This document shows positions 8,447 through 16,289 of a stretch of 64,000 nucleotides of DNA, piece after piece. Location: positions 310,001 to 374,000 of the forward strand of contig NZ_JAFBCO010000001.1 of NCBI RefSeq assembly GCF_016907775.1, read 5' to 3'. The notes under the pieces are model-generated. The model had not been told where the DNA came from and searched no databases. It worked only from the letters and a program-made list of their open reading frames with translations. Position 1 is the first letter of the stretch; each line of letters opens with the position of its first letter. Both the position numbers and the translations under genes were made by a program. The DNA comes from Pseudoglutamicibacter cumminsii (GTDB lineage Bacteria; Actinomycetota; Actinomycetes; Actinomycetales; Micrococcaceae).

Positions 8447-8866
8447 ATGAGACTGTGGAATTCCGCTGAAGCAGAGCACACTGTAGGGCACGCATACAGC
8501 ACGATTGCGAATGAGATTGAGAAAATAGTTAATTCATATATTGAGGACAAACAGTTTTCTGATGCATATGAAGACTGGTGCTGGGCATACATTGCGATCC
8601 TAGAAGGACCGATAATGCAGAAAATGAAGCTGCCCGAGGTTGTGCGCCGCAACAATAAACAAAAGGATTTAGAGTTTCGACTGAAAATCGACTATCAGTC
8701 TTTCCTTGATGGCGACCATAATCGACGACTCGGACTAATTATCGATTCCTTGAATCGCTGCTTAAACCATCCAAAAATGACGAAAACTTGGAAAGTACCC
8801 GAAAGCGACATAGCCATTCTCAAACAAGCGCTACAGGCAGCAGAGCAAGAAATGAGGCAAGATTAA
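8447..8866 (+). CDS. Imm44-like immunity protein
   Basis: A 139-residue protein that begins MRLWNSAEAEHTVGHAY, has helical segments (IANEIEKIVNSYI) and ends with DYQSFLDGDHNRRLGLIIDSL and a C-terminal helix. The start pattern (short strand, SAE.....VG, then a long helix) and the DY..F......RR.......L segment resemble the Imm44 immunity family, but this is weak similarity from memory. The gene is visibly A+T-richer than its neighbours, suggesting separate acquisition. AAGGA lies about 8 bases before the ATG. No toxin gene is adjacent. Confidence 0.45.
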   Translation: MRLWNSAEAEHTVGHAYSTIANEIEKIVNSYIEDKQFSDAYEDWCWAYIAILEGPIMQKMKLPEVVRRNNKQKDLEFRLKIDYQSFLDGDHNRRLGLIIDSLNRCLNHPKMTKTWKVPESDIAILKQALQAAEQEMRQD

Positions 8867-9067
8867 AGGCTGTCCGAGCGCTGGTAGCGGTCGGTGGGGC
8901 AGCCCGACTGGTGGAGGGGAACGCGAAGCCCTAGCAGAGCGTCTCAAAGGCATTCCACTCAAAGTCGTAGAGGCTACCGAATAAGCACTCCCAAGAAACA
9001 CCGAGGTTCGCTAGAAACACAGGCGTCAAAGACGAAACTCATTAGGGCTTGGATTGAATTACCAAAG
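8867..9067. other. Intergenic, possible coding debris
   Basis: No gene called. A plus-strand frame ending at a TAA near 8983 reads REALAERLKGIPLKVVEATE and looks protein-like, possibly the C-terminal tail of a lost gene. Nothing else is recognisable. Confidence 0.25.
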
Positions 9068-9376
9068 CTACGCCGAGGCAGCTTGGACCGGCTGAATCTG
9101 CTCAACCTCGGCAAGGACTTTGTCCTCGGCCACATCTAGGTCGTACTGCGCTTGCAGCCCCAGCCAAAACTGCGGGCTCATCCCAAAATACTTCCCTAAA
9201 CGGAGAGCAGTATCGGCAGTAACAGCCCGCTTCCCGTGAACGATCTCATTGATCCGGCGCGGTGGAACACCGATGGAAACAGCAAGTTTGTGCTGCGTGA
9301 CCCCCATCTCCTTGAGGAAGTCCTCCATGAGAATCTCACCAGGGTGTACTGGTGGAAGCTTGTCAGTGATAGTCAA
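9068..9376 (-). CDS. higA: HigA-family antitoxin
   Basis: A 102-residue HigA/VapI-type antitoxin: PPVHPGEILMEDFLKEMGV, helix-turn-helix TQHKLAVSIGVPPRRINEIV, then KRAVTADTALRLGKYFG and SPQFWLGLQAQYDL, plus a ~20-residue tail not present in the 7138-7386 paralogue. It overlaps the toxin gene by 14 bp, the normal higB-higA arrangement with toxin first, so translation is coupled. It probably represses its own promoter through the paired palindromes at 9662-9694. Confidence 0.9.
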   Translation of the reverse strand: MTITDKLPPVHPGEILMEDFLKEMGVTQHKLAVSIGVPPRRINEIVHGKRAVTADTALRLGKYFGMSPQFWLGLQAQYDLDVAEDKVLAEVEQIQPVQAASA

Positions 9377-9644
9377 CGACCTCGACCTCCTCTGGACCAG
9401 CTGCCGTCCACCGAAAGCAGATCCGCCACTGGCTGTTGATGCGAATACTGTGTTGACCCCGCCTGCCCCCTTTCAACGCCTCGAGACGGTTTCCCGGCGG
9501 AATCCGCAGCTCCTCGAGGCTTTGCACGTACGCAAGCTGCCGCAGCTTGCGCAGTGCCACCGAATGGATTCTGGAATCAATCAAGCGCACCCGCTCTCGA
9601 TTCCACAACCGCTCGGTGTCCTTGTTGGCGAATGACTGGATCAT
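9363..9644 (-). CDS. higB: HigB-type mRNA-interferase toxin (RelE superfamily)
   Basis: A complete 93-residue HigB/RelE-like toxin: MIQSFANKDTERLW at the start, RKLRQLAYVQSLEELRIPPG in the middle, and the conserved end [16 protein letters not shown] with VEVVDYH. Members of this family cleave mRNA on the ribosome. It precedes higA in a coupled operon and lies 37 bp from the left copy of the ychF-end repeat. It is the only apparently intact toxin of the three toxin-antitoxin loci in this stretch. Confidence 0.9.
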   Translation of the reverse strand: MIQSFANKDTERLWNRERVRLIDSRIHSVALRKLRQLAYVQSLEELRIPPGNRLEALKGGRRGQHSIRINSQWRICFRWTAAGPEEVEVVDYH

Positions 9645-9661
9645 GCTTCACCCTACCCCCA

Positions 9662-9694
9662 TAACGCCACACGTCAATAACGCTACACGTTAAA
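9662..9694. promoter_or_regulatory. Paired palindromes upstream of higBA, likely HigA operator
   Basis: Two adjacent copies with TAACG-N5-CGTTA symmetry: TAACGCTACACGTTA (9678-9692, perfect arms) and TAACGCCACACGTCA (9662-9676, one arm mismatch). They are offset by 16 bp and sit 18-50 bp upstream of the higB start. Autoregulation by HigA-type antitoxins at such sites is established; this particular site is inferred. The outer copy overlaps the ychF-derived repeat. Confidence 0.55.
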
Positions 9695-9706
9695 CCGGAA
9701 CTCCAC
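9681..9706. repeat. Left copy of 26-bp ychF-end direct repeat (att-like)
   Basis: Identical over 26 bases to 22814-22839. On the minus strand it encodes VEFRFNV and a TAG stop, the last seven residues of YchF. The match ends at 9680/22813 and 9707/22840; scattered identity continues for about 10 bases beyond the inner end. It lies between the higBA promoter and a GH15 gene fragment. Confidence 0.85.
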
Positions 9707-9826
9707 ACCAACGCCGTGTCCACTACTCGGGGGACACCCCCAACAATCAATGCTGCCCTGCCGGCAGACCAGGGCGGCCGTGTGAGTATCGGACAATAAT
9801 GCGTAGTCCTCCAAGGGTCTGGACAC
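9707..9826 (-). pseudogene. N-terminal fragment of a GH15 glycoside hydrolase
   Basis: From a GTG at 9826 the minus strand encodes PLEDYALLSDTHTAALVCR and QGSID, the characteristic start of glycoside hydrolase family 15 (glucoamylase/trehalase-like) proteins, where EDYALIGDT.TAALV..DGSIDW is typical. After about 35 residues it degenerates and runs in frame into the ychF-end repeat (VEFRFNV, stop). The rest of the ~600-residue family is absent. It marks the island's left seam. Confidence 0.6.
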
Positions 9827-9992
9827 AGGAGCTTTCCCTTCCTCAGTGGTGCGACCAGAGGGAGAAAAAACATCCACCCCGGTGCACCCGCTGCGGTGAC
9901 AACGACCCATCGCCCACAGCAGGTGGCAATCGTCACGGTTATCCCTCTTTTTCAGATGCCTGTCCTCGGGATCAGAAAAAGACGGGGACCTG

Positions 9993-10680
9993 TCATAGGT
10001 CAGTGAGCATCTGCTGCATCTGGGCGATCTCGGCCTCCTGGTCGTTGATAATTTGTTCGGCCAGGGTGATCGCATGGGGATTCTGGCCGTCAGCAACCTC
10101 GTCACGGGCCATGTCGACCGCACCTTCGTGGTGGGCGGTCATCTGCTCCAGGTAGAGGCGGGCAGCCTCGGTGCCCTGGGCCTCCTCAAGGGCTGTCATG
10201 TCCTCCTGGCTCATCATCCCGCTCATGCTACCCATCTCGCCGTGATCCATTCCACCCATCTCGTCCATGGTCCCCATGCCCCCCAGAGTCGGTGACCGGC
10301 TGCTGGCCCCACGCCTCGAGCATGGCGTTCATCCGGTCAATCTCCGGTCCCTGGGCGTCAATAACCCCTTGGGCAAACTCCACGACCTGGGCGGGGATAC
10401 CCTCCTTGACCAGGAGCATCTCACTCATCTCCACGGCCTGCTGGTGATGGGGGATCATCATCTGGGCAAACATGATGTCCGCGTCGTTGTGATCGGCGGA
10501 GATCTCCCCGTCCGCCTCAGTCGTCGCCGTGGTGGTCTCGGTCGTCTCAGCGGTAGTCGTCGCAGTGCTGGTGGCCGAGATGGTGGCGTCGGTGTTGTCT
10601 GACTCGGTGGTCTCACCGCAGGCGGCCAGCGCCAGGGTGGAGGCCACGGCGAGAGCGGAAAAAACAAGGGTGCGCTTCAT
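9993..10680 (-). pseudogene. DUF305 lipoprotein, +1 frameshift
   Basis: Signal peptide with lipobox (ALAVASTLALAAC), a T/S-rich linker, then a DUF305 four-helix domain with the paired motif MMIPHHQQAVEMSEM in the first half and MTAHHEGAVDMARDE in the second. The halves lie in different frames: frame 1 ends soon after VTDSGG, and frame 2 begins GGMGTMDEMGGMDHGEMG. Removing one G from the six-base run at 10279-10284 joins them into one normal protein of about 228 residues with a Met/His-rich linker suited to metal binding. DUF305 proteins often accompany copper-resistance genes. It follows copB on the same strand. Sequencing error or true inactivation cannot be told apart here. Confidence 0.7.
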
Positions 10681-10728
10681 GGTCGAGCCGTTCAGGGTCA
10701 TATGGGGGCAGTGGAGAGAAGTGGTGGA

Positions 10729-12963
10729 TCAGTGGACAGCGGTGGATGCCGGAGTAGGCGTGGTGTGTTCAGCCTTCGACTCGGCCGGAGCCAGGTGAGC
10801 CGGATCCAGATCAATGCGGCGCAACAGCTGGGCGTTCAGGGCCACCACGATGGTCGAGGCAGACATCAAGATCGCGCCCACGGCCGGGGACAGCACGAAC
10901 CCGATCGAGGCGAGCACTCCGGCGGCCAGCGGCACGGCGAGGATGTTGTAGCCAGAGGCCCAGATCAGGTTCTGGATCATCTTGCGGTAGCTGGCCTGGG
11001 ACAGCTCAATCATCGACAGCACTGCCCGCGGGTCATCACTGGCTAGGACCACCCCGGCAGATTCCATGGCCACATCCGTGCCGGCACCGATGGCGATACC
11101 GACCTCCGCGCGGGTCAGAGCGGGGGCGTCATTGACACCGTCACCGACCATGGCCACGCTCAAACCTCGGTCCTGCAACTGCGTGACCTTGGTGTCTTTG
11201 TCCTGTGGCAGGACCTCGGCGAAGACCTCATCAATGCCTAAGTCCTGACCGACCGCGTGGGCCACCTGCTGGGCGTCGCCGGTGATCATCGCGACCTTCA
11301 CCCCGCGGTCCTGCAGGGCTTTCACGGCGGCGTGGGATTCGGGGCGGATCTTGTCCTCGACGGCCACCGCACCGATGATCTGACCGTCGCGGACAATATG
11401 GAGCACACCAGCCCCACGCCCGGTCCAGGCGCTGGTGGTGTCGGTAAGCTCGGCCGGGATGGCGAGGTTGAACTCGCGCAGCATGTTCGGCCCGCCCACG
11501 AGGATCTCAGCGCCATCGACAGTGGCCCGGACCCCCCGACCGGAGGCGGCGCTGAAACCAGTTGCACGGATTCGTCGACGGGAGGCCTCGGGGTGGGCGG
11601 CCGCGGCCTCCACGATGGCGCGGGCCACGGGGTGCTCGCTGTCGGCCTCCGCGGCGGCGGCCAGGGCCAGCAACTCGCCCTCGGTGACTCCGACAGCTGC
11701 CGCGACACCGGTGACCGCGTGCGCACCCTCGGTCAGGGTGCCGGTTTTGTCGAATAGCACCACGTCGATGGTGCGCATCCGCTCGAGCGTCATTCGGTCC
11801 TTGATGAGCACCCCGGCTTTCGCGGCCCGCTCGCTGGAGATCGCAATGACCAGCGGAATCGCCAGGCCCAGGGCGTGCGGACAAGCGATGACCAGCACCG
11901 TGACCGTGCGCACCACGGCATCGTCCGGGCTGCCGATGATGGTCCACACCACCGCGGTGATCAGAGCGGAGATCAGCGCGAACCAGAACAACAACGCCGC
12001 CGCCCGATCCGCCAGGGCCTGGGCCCGGGAGGAGGACTCCTGGGCGTCGGCAACCATGCGTTGGATCCCGGCCAGGGCGGTGTCCCCGCCGGTAGCCTCC
12101 ACCCGGATGCGGACGGTGTTGTCGGTGGCCACGGTACCGGCGACCACCTTGTCACCGGTGTCGCGGAAGACGGGACGGGATTCGCCGGTGATCATCGCCT
12201 CATCGAATTCGGCGGCTCCGTCGAGGATGGTTCCATCGGCCGGCACCCGGGCACCGGCCCTCACCAGCACGACGTCGTCGACGACCAGCTCGGAGATGGC
12301 CACGGTGCGGGTGGTCCCGTCGATGACTTTCTCGGCCTCATCCGGCAGCAGGGTAGCCAGCGCGTCAAGCGCGGAGGACGCGGCCCCGAGAGCGCTCATC
12401 TCCAGCCAGTGGCCCAGCAACATGATAGTCACCAGCAGAGCCAGCTCCCACCAGAAGTCCAGCTCAAAACCGCCCAGCCCCAGAGTGGTGACCCAGGAGG
12501 CAACAAACGCCACAGTGATGGCCATGGCGATCAGGAGCATCATCCCGGGTTGGCGGGATTTCAGTTCTTTCCATCCGCCCTTGAGGAAAGGCGTTCCGCC
12601 GTAGACGAAGATGATCGTGCCCAGCACCGGGGGGATCCAAGTGGATCCGGGGAATGCCGGGAGGTGGTAGCCGAGCAGGTGGGCGACCATGGGGCTGAAA
12701 ATAACGACAGGAATGGACAGGATCAGCGACCACCAGAAGCGGTCCCGAAACATTGCGGTGCTGTGTCCGGCGTGTTCGCCGTGACCATGAACGTGGTGGT
12801 CTTGATCCAAGGCGGAGTGCGGGTGATCGTGGGGCATCGCCTGGCCGTGGGTGTCGGCATCTGCGTGGTGTTCGTGCCTGGCATGATCCGGGTGGTGGGT
12901 GTGGTCTGTTTCCGGAGCGGGGTGATCACCATGGTGATCACCGGAATGGTGGGGAGTACTCAT
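10729..12963 (-). CDS. copB: Copper-exporting P1B-3-type ATPase
   Basis: A 744-residue heavy-metal P-type ATPase. The first ~80 residues are extremely His/Asp-rich, as in CopB-type pumps. Then come membrane helices, the actuator loop ITGES, the transmembrane metal site CPH (IACPHALGLAIP) that defines P1B-3, the phosphorylation motif DKTGTLT, the HP motif (EHPVA) and GDGVNDAPAL. It should export copper across the membrane at the cost of ATP. The ATG at 12963 has GGAAGGA seven bases upstream. It lies 51 bp downstream of copZ and 48 bp upstream of the DUF305 gene, probably one copper operon controlled from the CsoR-type palindrome at 13389. Confidence 0.93.
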   Translation of the reverse strand: MSTPHHSGDHHGDHPAPETDHTHHPDHARHEHHADADTHGQAMPHDHPHSALDQDHHVHGHGEHAGHSTAMFRDRFWWSLILSIPVVIFSPMVAHLLGYHLPAFPGSTWIPPVLGTIIFVYGGTPFLKGGWKELKSRQPGMMLLIAMAITVAFVASWVTTLGLGGFELDFWWELALLVTIMLLGHWLEMSALGAASSALDALATLLPDEAEKVIDGTTRTVAISELVVDDVVLVRAGARVPADGTILDGAAEFDEAMITGESRPVFRDTGDKVVAGTVATDNTVRIRVEATGGDTALAGIQRMVADAQESSSRAQALADRAAALLFWFALISALITAVVWTIIGSPDDAVVRTVTVLVIACPHALGLAIPLVIAISSERAAKAGVLIKDRMTLERMRTIDVVLFDKTGTLTEGAHAVTGVAAAVGVTEGELLALAAAAEADSEHPVARAIVEAAAAHPEASRRRIRATGFSAASGRGVRATVDGAEILVGGPNMLREFNLAIPAELTDTTSAWTGRGAGVLHIVRDGQIIGAVAVEDKIRPESHAAVKALQDRGVKVAMITGDAQQVAHAVGQDLGIDEVFAEVLPQDKDTKVTQLQDRGLSVAMVGDGVNDAPALTRAEVGIAIGAGTDVAMESAGVVLASDDPRAVLSMIELSQASYRKMIQNLIWASGYNILAVPLAAGVLASIGFVLSPAVGAILMSASTIVVALNAQLLRRIDLDPAHLAPAESKAEHTTPTPASTAVH

Positions 12964-13014
12964 GACGTTCCTTCCACTCAACCTGATCGGGGTCGAGATG
13001 ATGGGTAAAACTGA

Positions 13015-13374
13015 TCAGGATAAGACGGTGTAGCCGGCCTCCTCGATGGCCCGGCGAACCATCTCCGGAGGTACGACACCGGTGACCGTGACGGTGGAAA
13101 CACCACCAGCAGCGAGATCAACCTGGACGTCGTCGACCTGAGGGAGGTCCTGAAGGGCCTGGGTCACGCTTTTCGCGCAGTGCCCGCAGGTCAGGCCAGT
13201 GACCTGGTAGCTAGGGGAGGCCCCTCCTGCTGACGAGTCGCTGGCGGCAGGGATGGAGGCGATGTCGACATCTGAGGCGGGTCCGCAACAGCTGCAGCCG
13301 CGGGGGCCATCGGCAAGAGGCGGGGCGGGAAGGTGATCATGGGAAGGCTCCTTCGGTTCGGTGGGGTGCGGCAA
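13015..13374 (-). CDS. copZ: Copper chaperone with C-terminal HMA domain
   Basis: A protein of about 119 residues with a C-terminal heavy-metal-associated domain (YQVTGLTCGHCAKSV, metal ligands in CGHC) and a Cys-rich N-terminal segment (GPRGCSCCGPA). It should pass Cu(I) to the CopB pump encoded next. The start is uncertain: the in-frame TTG at 13374 has only GAGAG upstream, while a strong AAGGAG precedes an out-of-frame ATG at 13340. One missing C near 13330 would join that ATG to MITFPAPPLADGPRGCSCC. It is either a TTG start or another homopolymer indel. Confidence 0.8.
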   Translation of the reverse strand: MPHPTEPKEPSHDHLPAPPLADGPRGCSCCGPASDVDIASIPAASDSSAGGASPSYQVTGLTCGHCAKSVTQALQDLPQVDDVQVDLAAGGVSTVTVTGVVPPEMVRRAIEEAGYTVLS

Positions 13375-13388
13375 TTCCGCTCTCTAGC

Positions 13389-13409
13389 ATATACCCCCCC
13401 GGGGTATAT
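13389..13409. promoter_or_regulatory. CsoR-type copper operator upstream of copZ
   Basis: A perfect 9-3-9 palindrome: ATATACCCC (13389-13397), CCC, GGGGTATAT (13401-13409). The TACCCC...GGGGTA core is typical of CsoR family operators in actinobacteria. It stands 15 bp before the TTG start of copZ, placed to control copZ-copB-DUF305. No csoR gene lies in the window; a chromosomal CsoR could act here. Confidence 0.65.
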
Positions 13410-13454
13410 TTTCAAGGAGTGGAGGGCACGGCTCTCACGCGGGGCAGGGTGTGG

Positions 13455-14582
13455 TCACCGAGCAGCCCCCTCACTGTCGGGAGCGGACAGCGGGAGGCGG
13501 AGGGCAAACACCGCTCCGCGACCGGGTCCGGGGGAGGTGGCAGTGAGAGTGCCGCCGTGGGCCTCGATCAATGCCTTGGAGATGGTCAGACCGATACCGG
13601 ACCCGCCGTAGTCCCGGCTGCGGGCGGCATCCCCCCGGTAGAAGCGTTCGAAGATGTGTCCGAGCTGGCCAGATGGGATGCCCTCGCCGTCATCGGCGAC
13701 GTGGATGAGCGCGGTGGACGCCCCCTGGCGGTGGACGCTGATCCGGACCTGCCCGCCGGCCGGGGTGTGCCGTAGCGCGTTCGACAGGAGATTGCTCATC
13801 ACCTGGCCGAAGCGTTGCCGGTCCACGAGCACTCGGGCGGTGTCCGTAATGGTCTCGACGTGTAAATCGACGCCTTTGTCAGCATAAGCTTCCCCCGCGG
13901 CAGCAGCGGTGGTATGGAGCAGATCCCCGAGCCCTTCCTCCGCCAGGTCCAAATCGATCCGGTGTTCCTGGGCCCGGGAGACATCGTCAATGTCCTCCAT
14001 CAACCGGGTCAGGCGGGTGAGTTGGTCAGCCATGATCGTGTGGTTGGCATTATTCCAGTCCACGACCCCGTCCTGGAGACCATCGAGGTAGACCGTGAGC
14101 ACCGATAAAGGGGTGCCCATTTCGTGGGCCAGATCAGAGAGCATCTGGCGGCGGACCTGTTCGGTGTGTTCCAGCCGGTCGGCCATGGTGTTGAAGGCAT
14201 GCGCCAGGGTGGCGACCTCGGGGCCTGCTTCTCCGTCGGGCACGCGGATACGGGAGTTACCGGCCGCCAGGCTGGTAACGGCGCGTGTGAGATCCTGCAG
14301 GGGGGTGCGCAGACGACGCGATGACCACAGGCTGGCCAGTAGGGCGCTGATCAAGGCAGTGGGCAGGGCGACGGCCAGGGTGATCAGGTTGGCGTCCCGG
14401 TAGGCCTGCTCGGCATGGAATAGCTCCAGCGAGGGGTCCTCCCGGCCGGCCATCAACATATGATCATGGAACAGGGGCGGGCCCACCGTCGTGGCCACGG
14501 CCGCGGCCACCAGCAGGCTAATCACCACAACCAACACCTGAGCGGCCAGGAAGCGGAAGGTCAGGCCGGGTCCGTGATTCAT
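13455..14582 (-). CDS. copS: Copper-type sensor histidine kinase
   Basis: A 375-residue membrane kinase. TM1 lies at about residues 10-30 (FLAAQVLVVVISLLVAAAVA), followed by a short periplasmic loop and TM2 near residues 70-90, a HAMP segment with LTRAVTSLAAGN, HisKA with the phospho-acceptor His in SDLAHEMGTPL, and HATPase with NLLSNALRH (N box), DDGEGIP (G1) and GGSGIGL (G2). The ATG overlaps the response-regulator stop by four bases (ATGA), so the two are translationally coupled. Its place between copper genes suggests periplasmic copper sensing, by context. Confidence 0.88.
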   Translation of the reverse strand: MNHGPGLTFRFLAAQVLVVVISLLVAAAVATTVGPPLFHDHMLMAGREDPSLELFHAEQAYRDANLITLAVALPTALISALLASLWSSRRLRTPLQDLTRAVTSLAAGNSRIRVPDGEAGPEVATLAHAFNTMADRLEHTEQVRRQMLSDLAHEMGTPLSVLTVYLDGLQDGVVDWNNANHTIMADQLTRLTRLMEDIDDVSRAQEHRIDLDLAEEGLGDLLHTTAAAAGEAYADKGVDLHVETITDTARVLVDRQRFGQVMSNLLSNALRHTPAGGQVRISVHRQGASTALIHVADDGEGIPSGQLGHIFERFYRGDAARSRDYGGSGIGLTISKALIEAHGGTLTATSPGPGRGAVFALRLPLSAPDSEGAAR

Positions 14583-15301
14583 GGCTGCCCCACCCGGTAG
14601 CCCACGCCACGTACGGTGTCGATAAACCCCCGGCCCCGGGTGTCGGTGCCGAGCTTGCGACGCAAGTTGCCGATGTGGACATCGACGATGCGTTCATCAC
14701 CGACCCAGGTGGTGTCCCAGACCTCGGTGACCAGATCGTGCCGGGTCAGCGCCTGGCCGGGGCGCAGGGCCAGGGCAACCAGCAGCTCGAACTCCGTGCG
14801 GGTGAGCTCCACGGTCGTCTCCCCCACCCGCACCTGATGGGCGACGGGGTCAAGGATGAGGTCACCAACGATCAAGGGGCTGGTCACCTGCGGTGGGGTG
14901 ATGCTGGTGCGCGGGCGGCGCAGCACCGCATGCACCCGGGTCACCAGTTCCCGGATGCTAAAAGGTTTGGTGATGTAGTCATCCGCCCCCAGGGTCAAAG
15001 CGCTGATCTTGTCGTCCTCGCTGCCACGCGCGGTGAGCATGAGGATGTAGCAGTCCGAGAAGGTGCGGATCCGTCGGCATACCTCCAGACCGTCGAGTTC
15101 GGGCAGCCCCAGATCCAGCACCACAACATCGGGGGAAAAGCGACGGGCCTCGTCCACGGCCTGGGTGCCGGTGTGCGCCTGGCGGGTATCGAAGCCGGCC
15201 CGGATGAGGTACGAGGCCACCATCTGAGCCAGGGGTTGTTCATCATCGACGACCAGCACCCGCCCCAGGGACGTGGCGGTGGTCGGTGTGCGGTCAGCCA
15301 T
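14579..15301 (-). CDS. copR: OmpR-family response regulator of the copper island
   Basis: A 240-residue regulator: receiver domain with DDE near residue 20, phospho-acceptor Asp in VVVLDLGLPELDG, TARG and the conserved Lys in TKPFS; winged-helix C-terminus with ELTRTEFELLVALALRPG and VDVHIGNLRRKL. The ATG at 15301 gives the standard length. Its gene is first in a copR-copS pair and is divergent from cueP. Two direct repeats of AATCTTCA spaced 11 bp apart lie 60 bp upstream and are a plausible binding site. Confidence 0.9.
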   Translation of the reverse strand: MADRTPTTATSLGRVLVVDDEQPLAQMVASYLIRAGFDTRQAHTGTQAVDEARRFSPDVVVLDLGLPELDGLEVCRRIRTFSDCYILMLTARGSEDDKISALTLGADDYITKPFSIRELVTRVHAVLRRPRTSITPPQVTSPLIVGDLILDPVAHQVRVGETTVELTRTEFELLVALALRPGQALTRHDLVTEVWDTTWVGDERIVDVHIGNLRRKLGTDTRGRGFIDTVRGVGYRVGQP

Positions 15302-15704
15302 AGACCCCAGTATCGCTCGGGGCAGGGGGAATACCACCCTCGCTCAGTGCCCGGCGGGGAAATCTTCATCAAATCTTCAAACATCACCCTTCAACCGCCG
15401 TCACCCCTGTGCCCCACCCCGGGCCGGTGGCATCGCCTCTCCTCGTCGGTTCAGCAGGCGCCACCAGGGATTTCACTGCCTGCACCGCATACCTGAGGCG
15501 GGTAGAAGGACATCACCCACGGCTGTGGAGAGGTGTCCCGGTGGTGACCCAGCCCACCGAACTCACCCCCTTTTCGCCCTGTTATAAGGCTGTGAGCAGG
15601 GTTTTTGATTTCTACTCCGTCAGGCGCCCGTGCAAGATAAAGGTATGGCACCGACCTTGAGGTGGTGTCTTCTCACAGTGTTACCACGATCCAAGGAGAT
15701 TGAC
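15302..15704. promoter_or_regulatory. Divergent copR / cueP control region
   Basis: This 403-bp stretch has no convincing gene. It holds AATCTTCA at 15361-15368 and again at 15372-15379, an 11-bp-period direct repeat of the type bound by OmpR-family dimers. The ribosome site CCAAGGAG for cueP lies at about 15691-15698. The remainder shows nothing recognisable. Confidence 0.45.
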
Positions 15705-16280
15705 GTGAAACGAGCAGCGATCGCAGCCGCCGCCCTTGCCCTCGCCCTCACGGGGTGTTCGGCCGCCGACCCGGAACCCACGGCCGACGGGACGGTGTCC
15801 CAAGATACATTCTTGACTACCCATGGCCTGGCCGACTTGGACGCGGTGGAGATCATTGATCACCTCGACCGGCAGAAGGTCACTGAGCGTCCCACGGATC
15901 TGATCGCCTCAGTACGTGCCGATGAACTGCTGCTCTCGAGCGGTGACCAGGAAGTCGTGGTCGATCTTCCCGACAATCAGACGTATGTCTCGATCGCACC
16001 CTATCTCAACTCCACCCACGACTGCTTCTACCACAGCCTCACGACCTGCCAGGGGGAACTCGACAATAAGGACATCCAGGTCACGATCACCGATGAGGCG
16101 ACCGGTGAGGTGCTGGTGGACGAGGCGACAACCACCTTCGACAGCGGGTTTATTGGCTTCTGGCTTCCCGATGATGTCACCGGCCTGATTGAGGTCAGCT
16201 ACCAGGGGCGTACCGGCACCACGGAGTTTTCCACCACCGACGACGGTGCTACCTGTTACACAGACCTGCGCCTGACGTGA
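15705..16280 (+). CDS. cueP: CueP-family copper-binding lipoprotein
   Basis: A 191-residue lipoprotein: signal peptide with lipobox LALTGC, then FLTTHGLADLDAVEIIDHLD, RPTDLIASVRADEL and the family's metal-site segment THDCFYHSLTTCQGEL (Cys, His and Cys). A strand-rich C-terminus follows with DSGFIGFWLPDDVTG. CueP was defined as a periplasmic copper-binding protein; here it should be membrane-tethered outside the cell. The GTG at 15705 is chosen because AAGGAG stands 7 bases upstream and it starts a normal signal peptide. It is divergent from copRS and probably under CopR control. Confidence 0.88.
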   Translation: MKRAAIAAAALALALTGCSAADPEPTADGTVSQDTFLTTHGLADLDAVEIIDHLDRQKVTERPTDLIASVRADELLLSSGDQEVVVDLPDNQTYVSIAPYLNSTHDCFYHSLTTCQGELDNKDIQVTITDEATGEVLVDEATTTFDSGFIGFWLPDDVTGLIEVSYQGRTGTTEFSTTDDGATCYTDLRLT

Positions 16281-16289
16281 TAGCTCAGC

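Noticed and set aside
9993-10277. Second half of the DUF305 sequence considered as a separate Met-rich gene
   Set aside because: Its motifs complete the DUF305 domain begun in the upstream frame, and a one-base change unites them.
11435-13008. Two long plus-strand frames (389 and 377 codons) opposite copB
   Set aside because: They mirror the conserved CopB motifs on the other strand and show low-complexity Ser/Thr/Ala or His/Gly composition.
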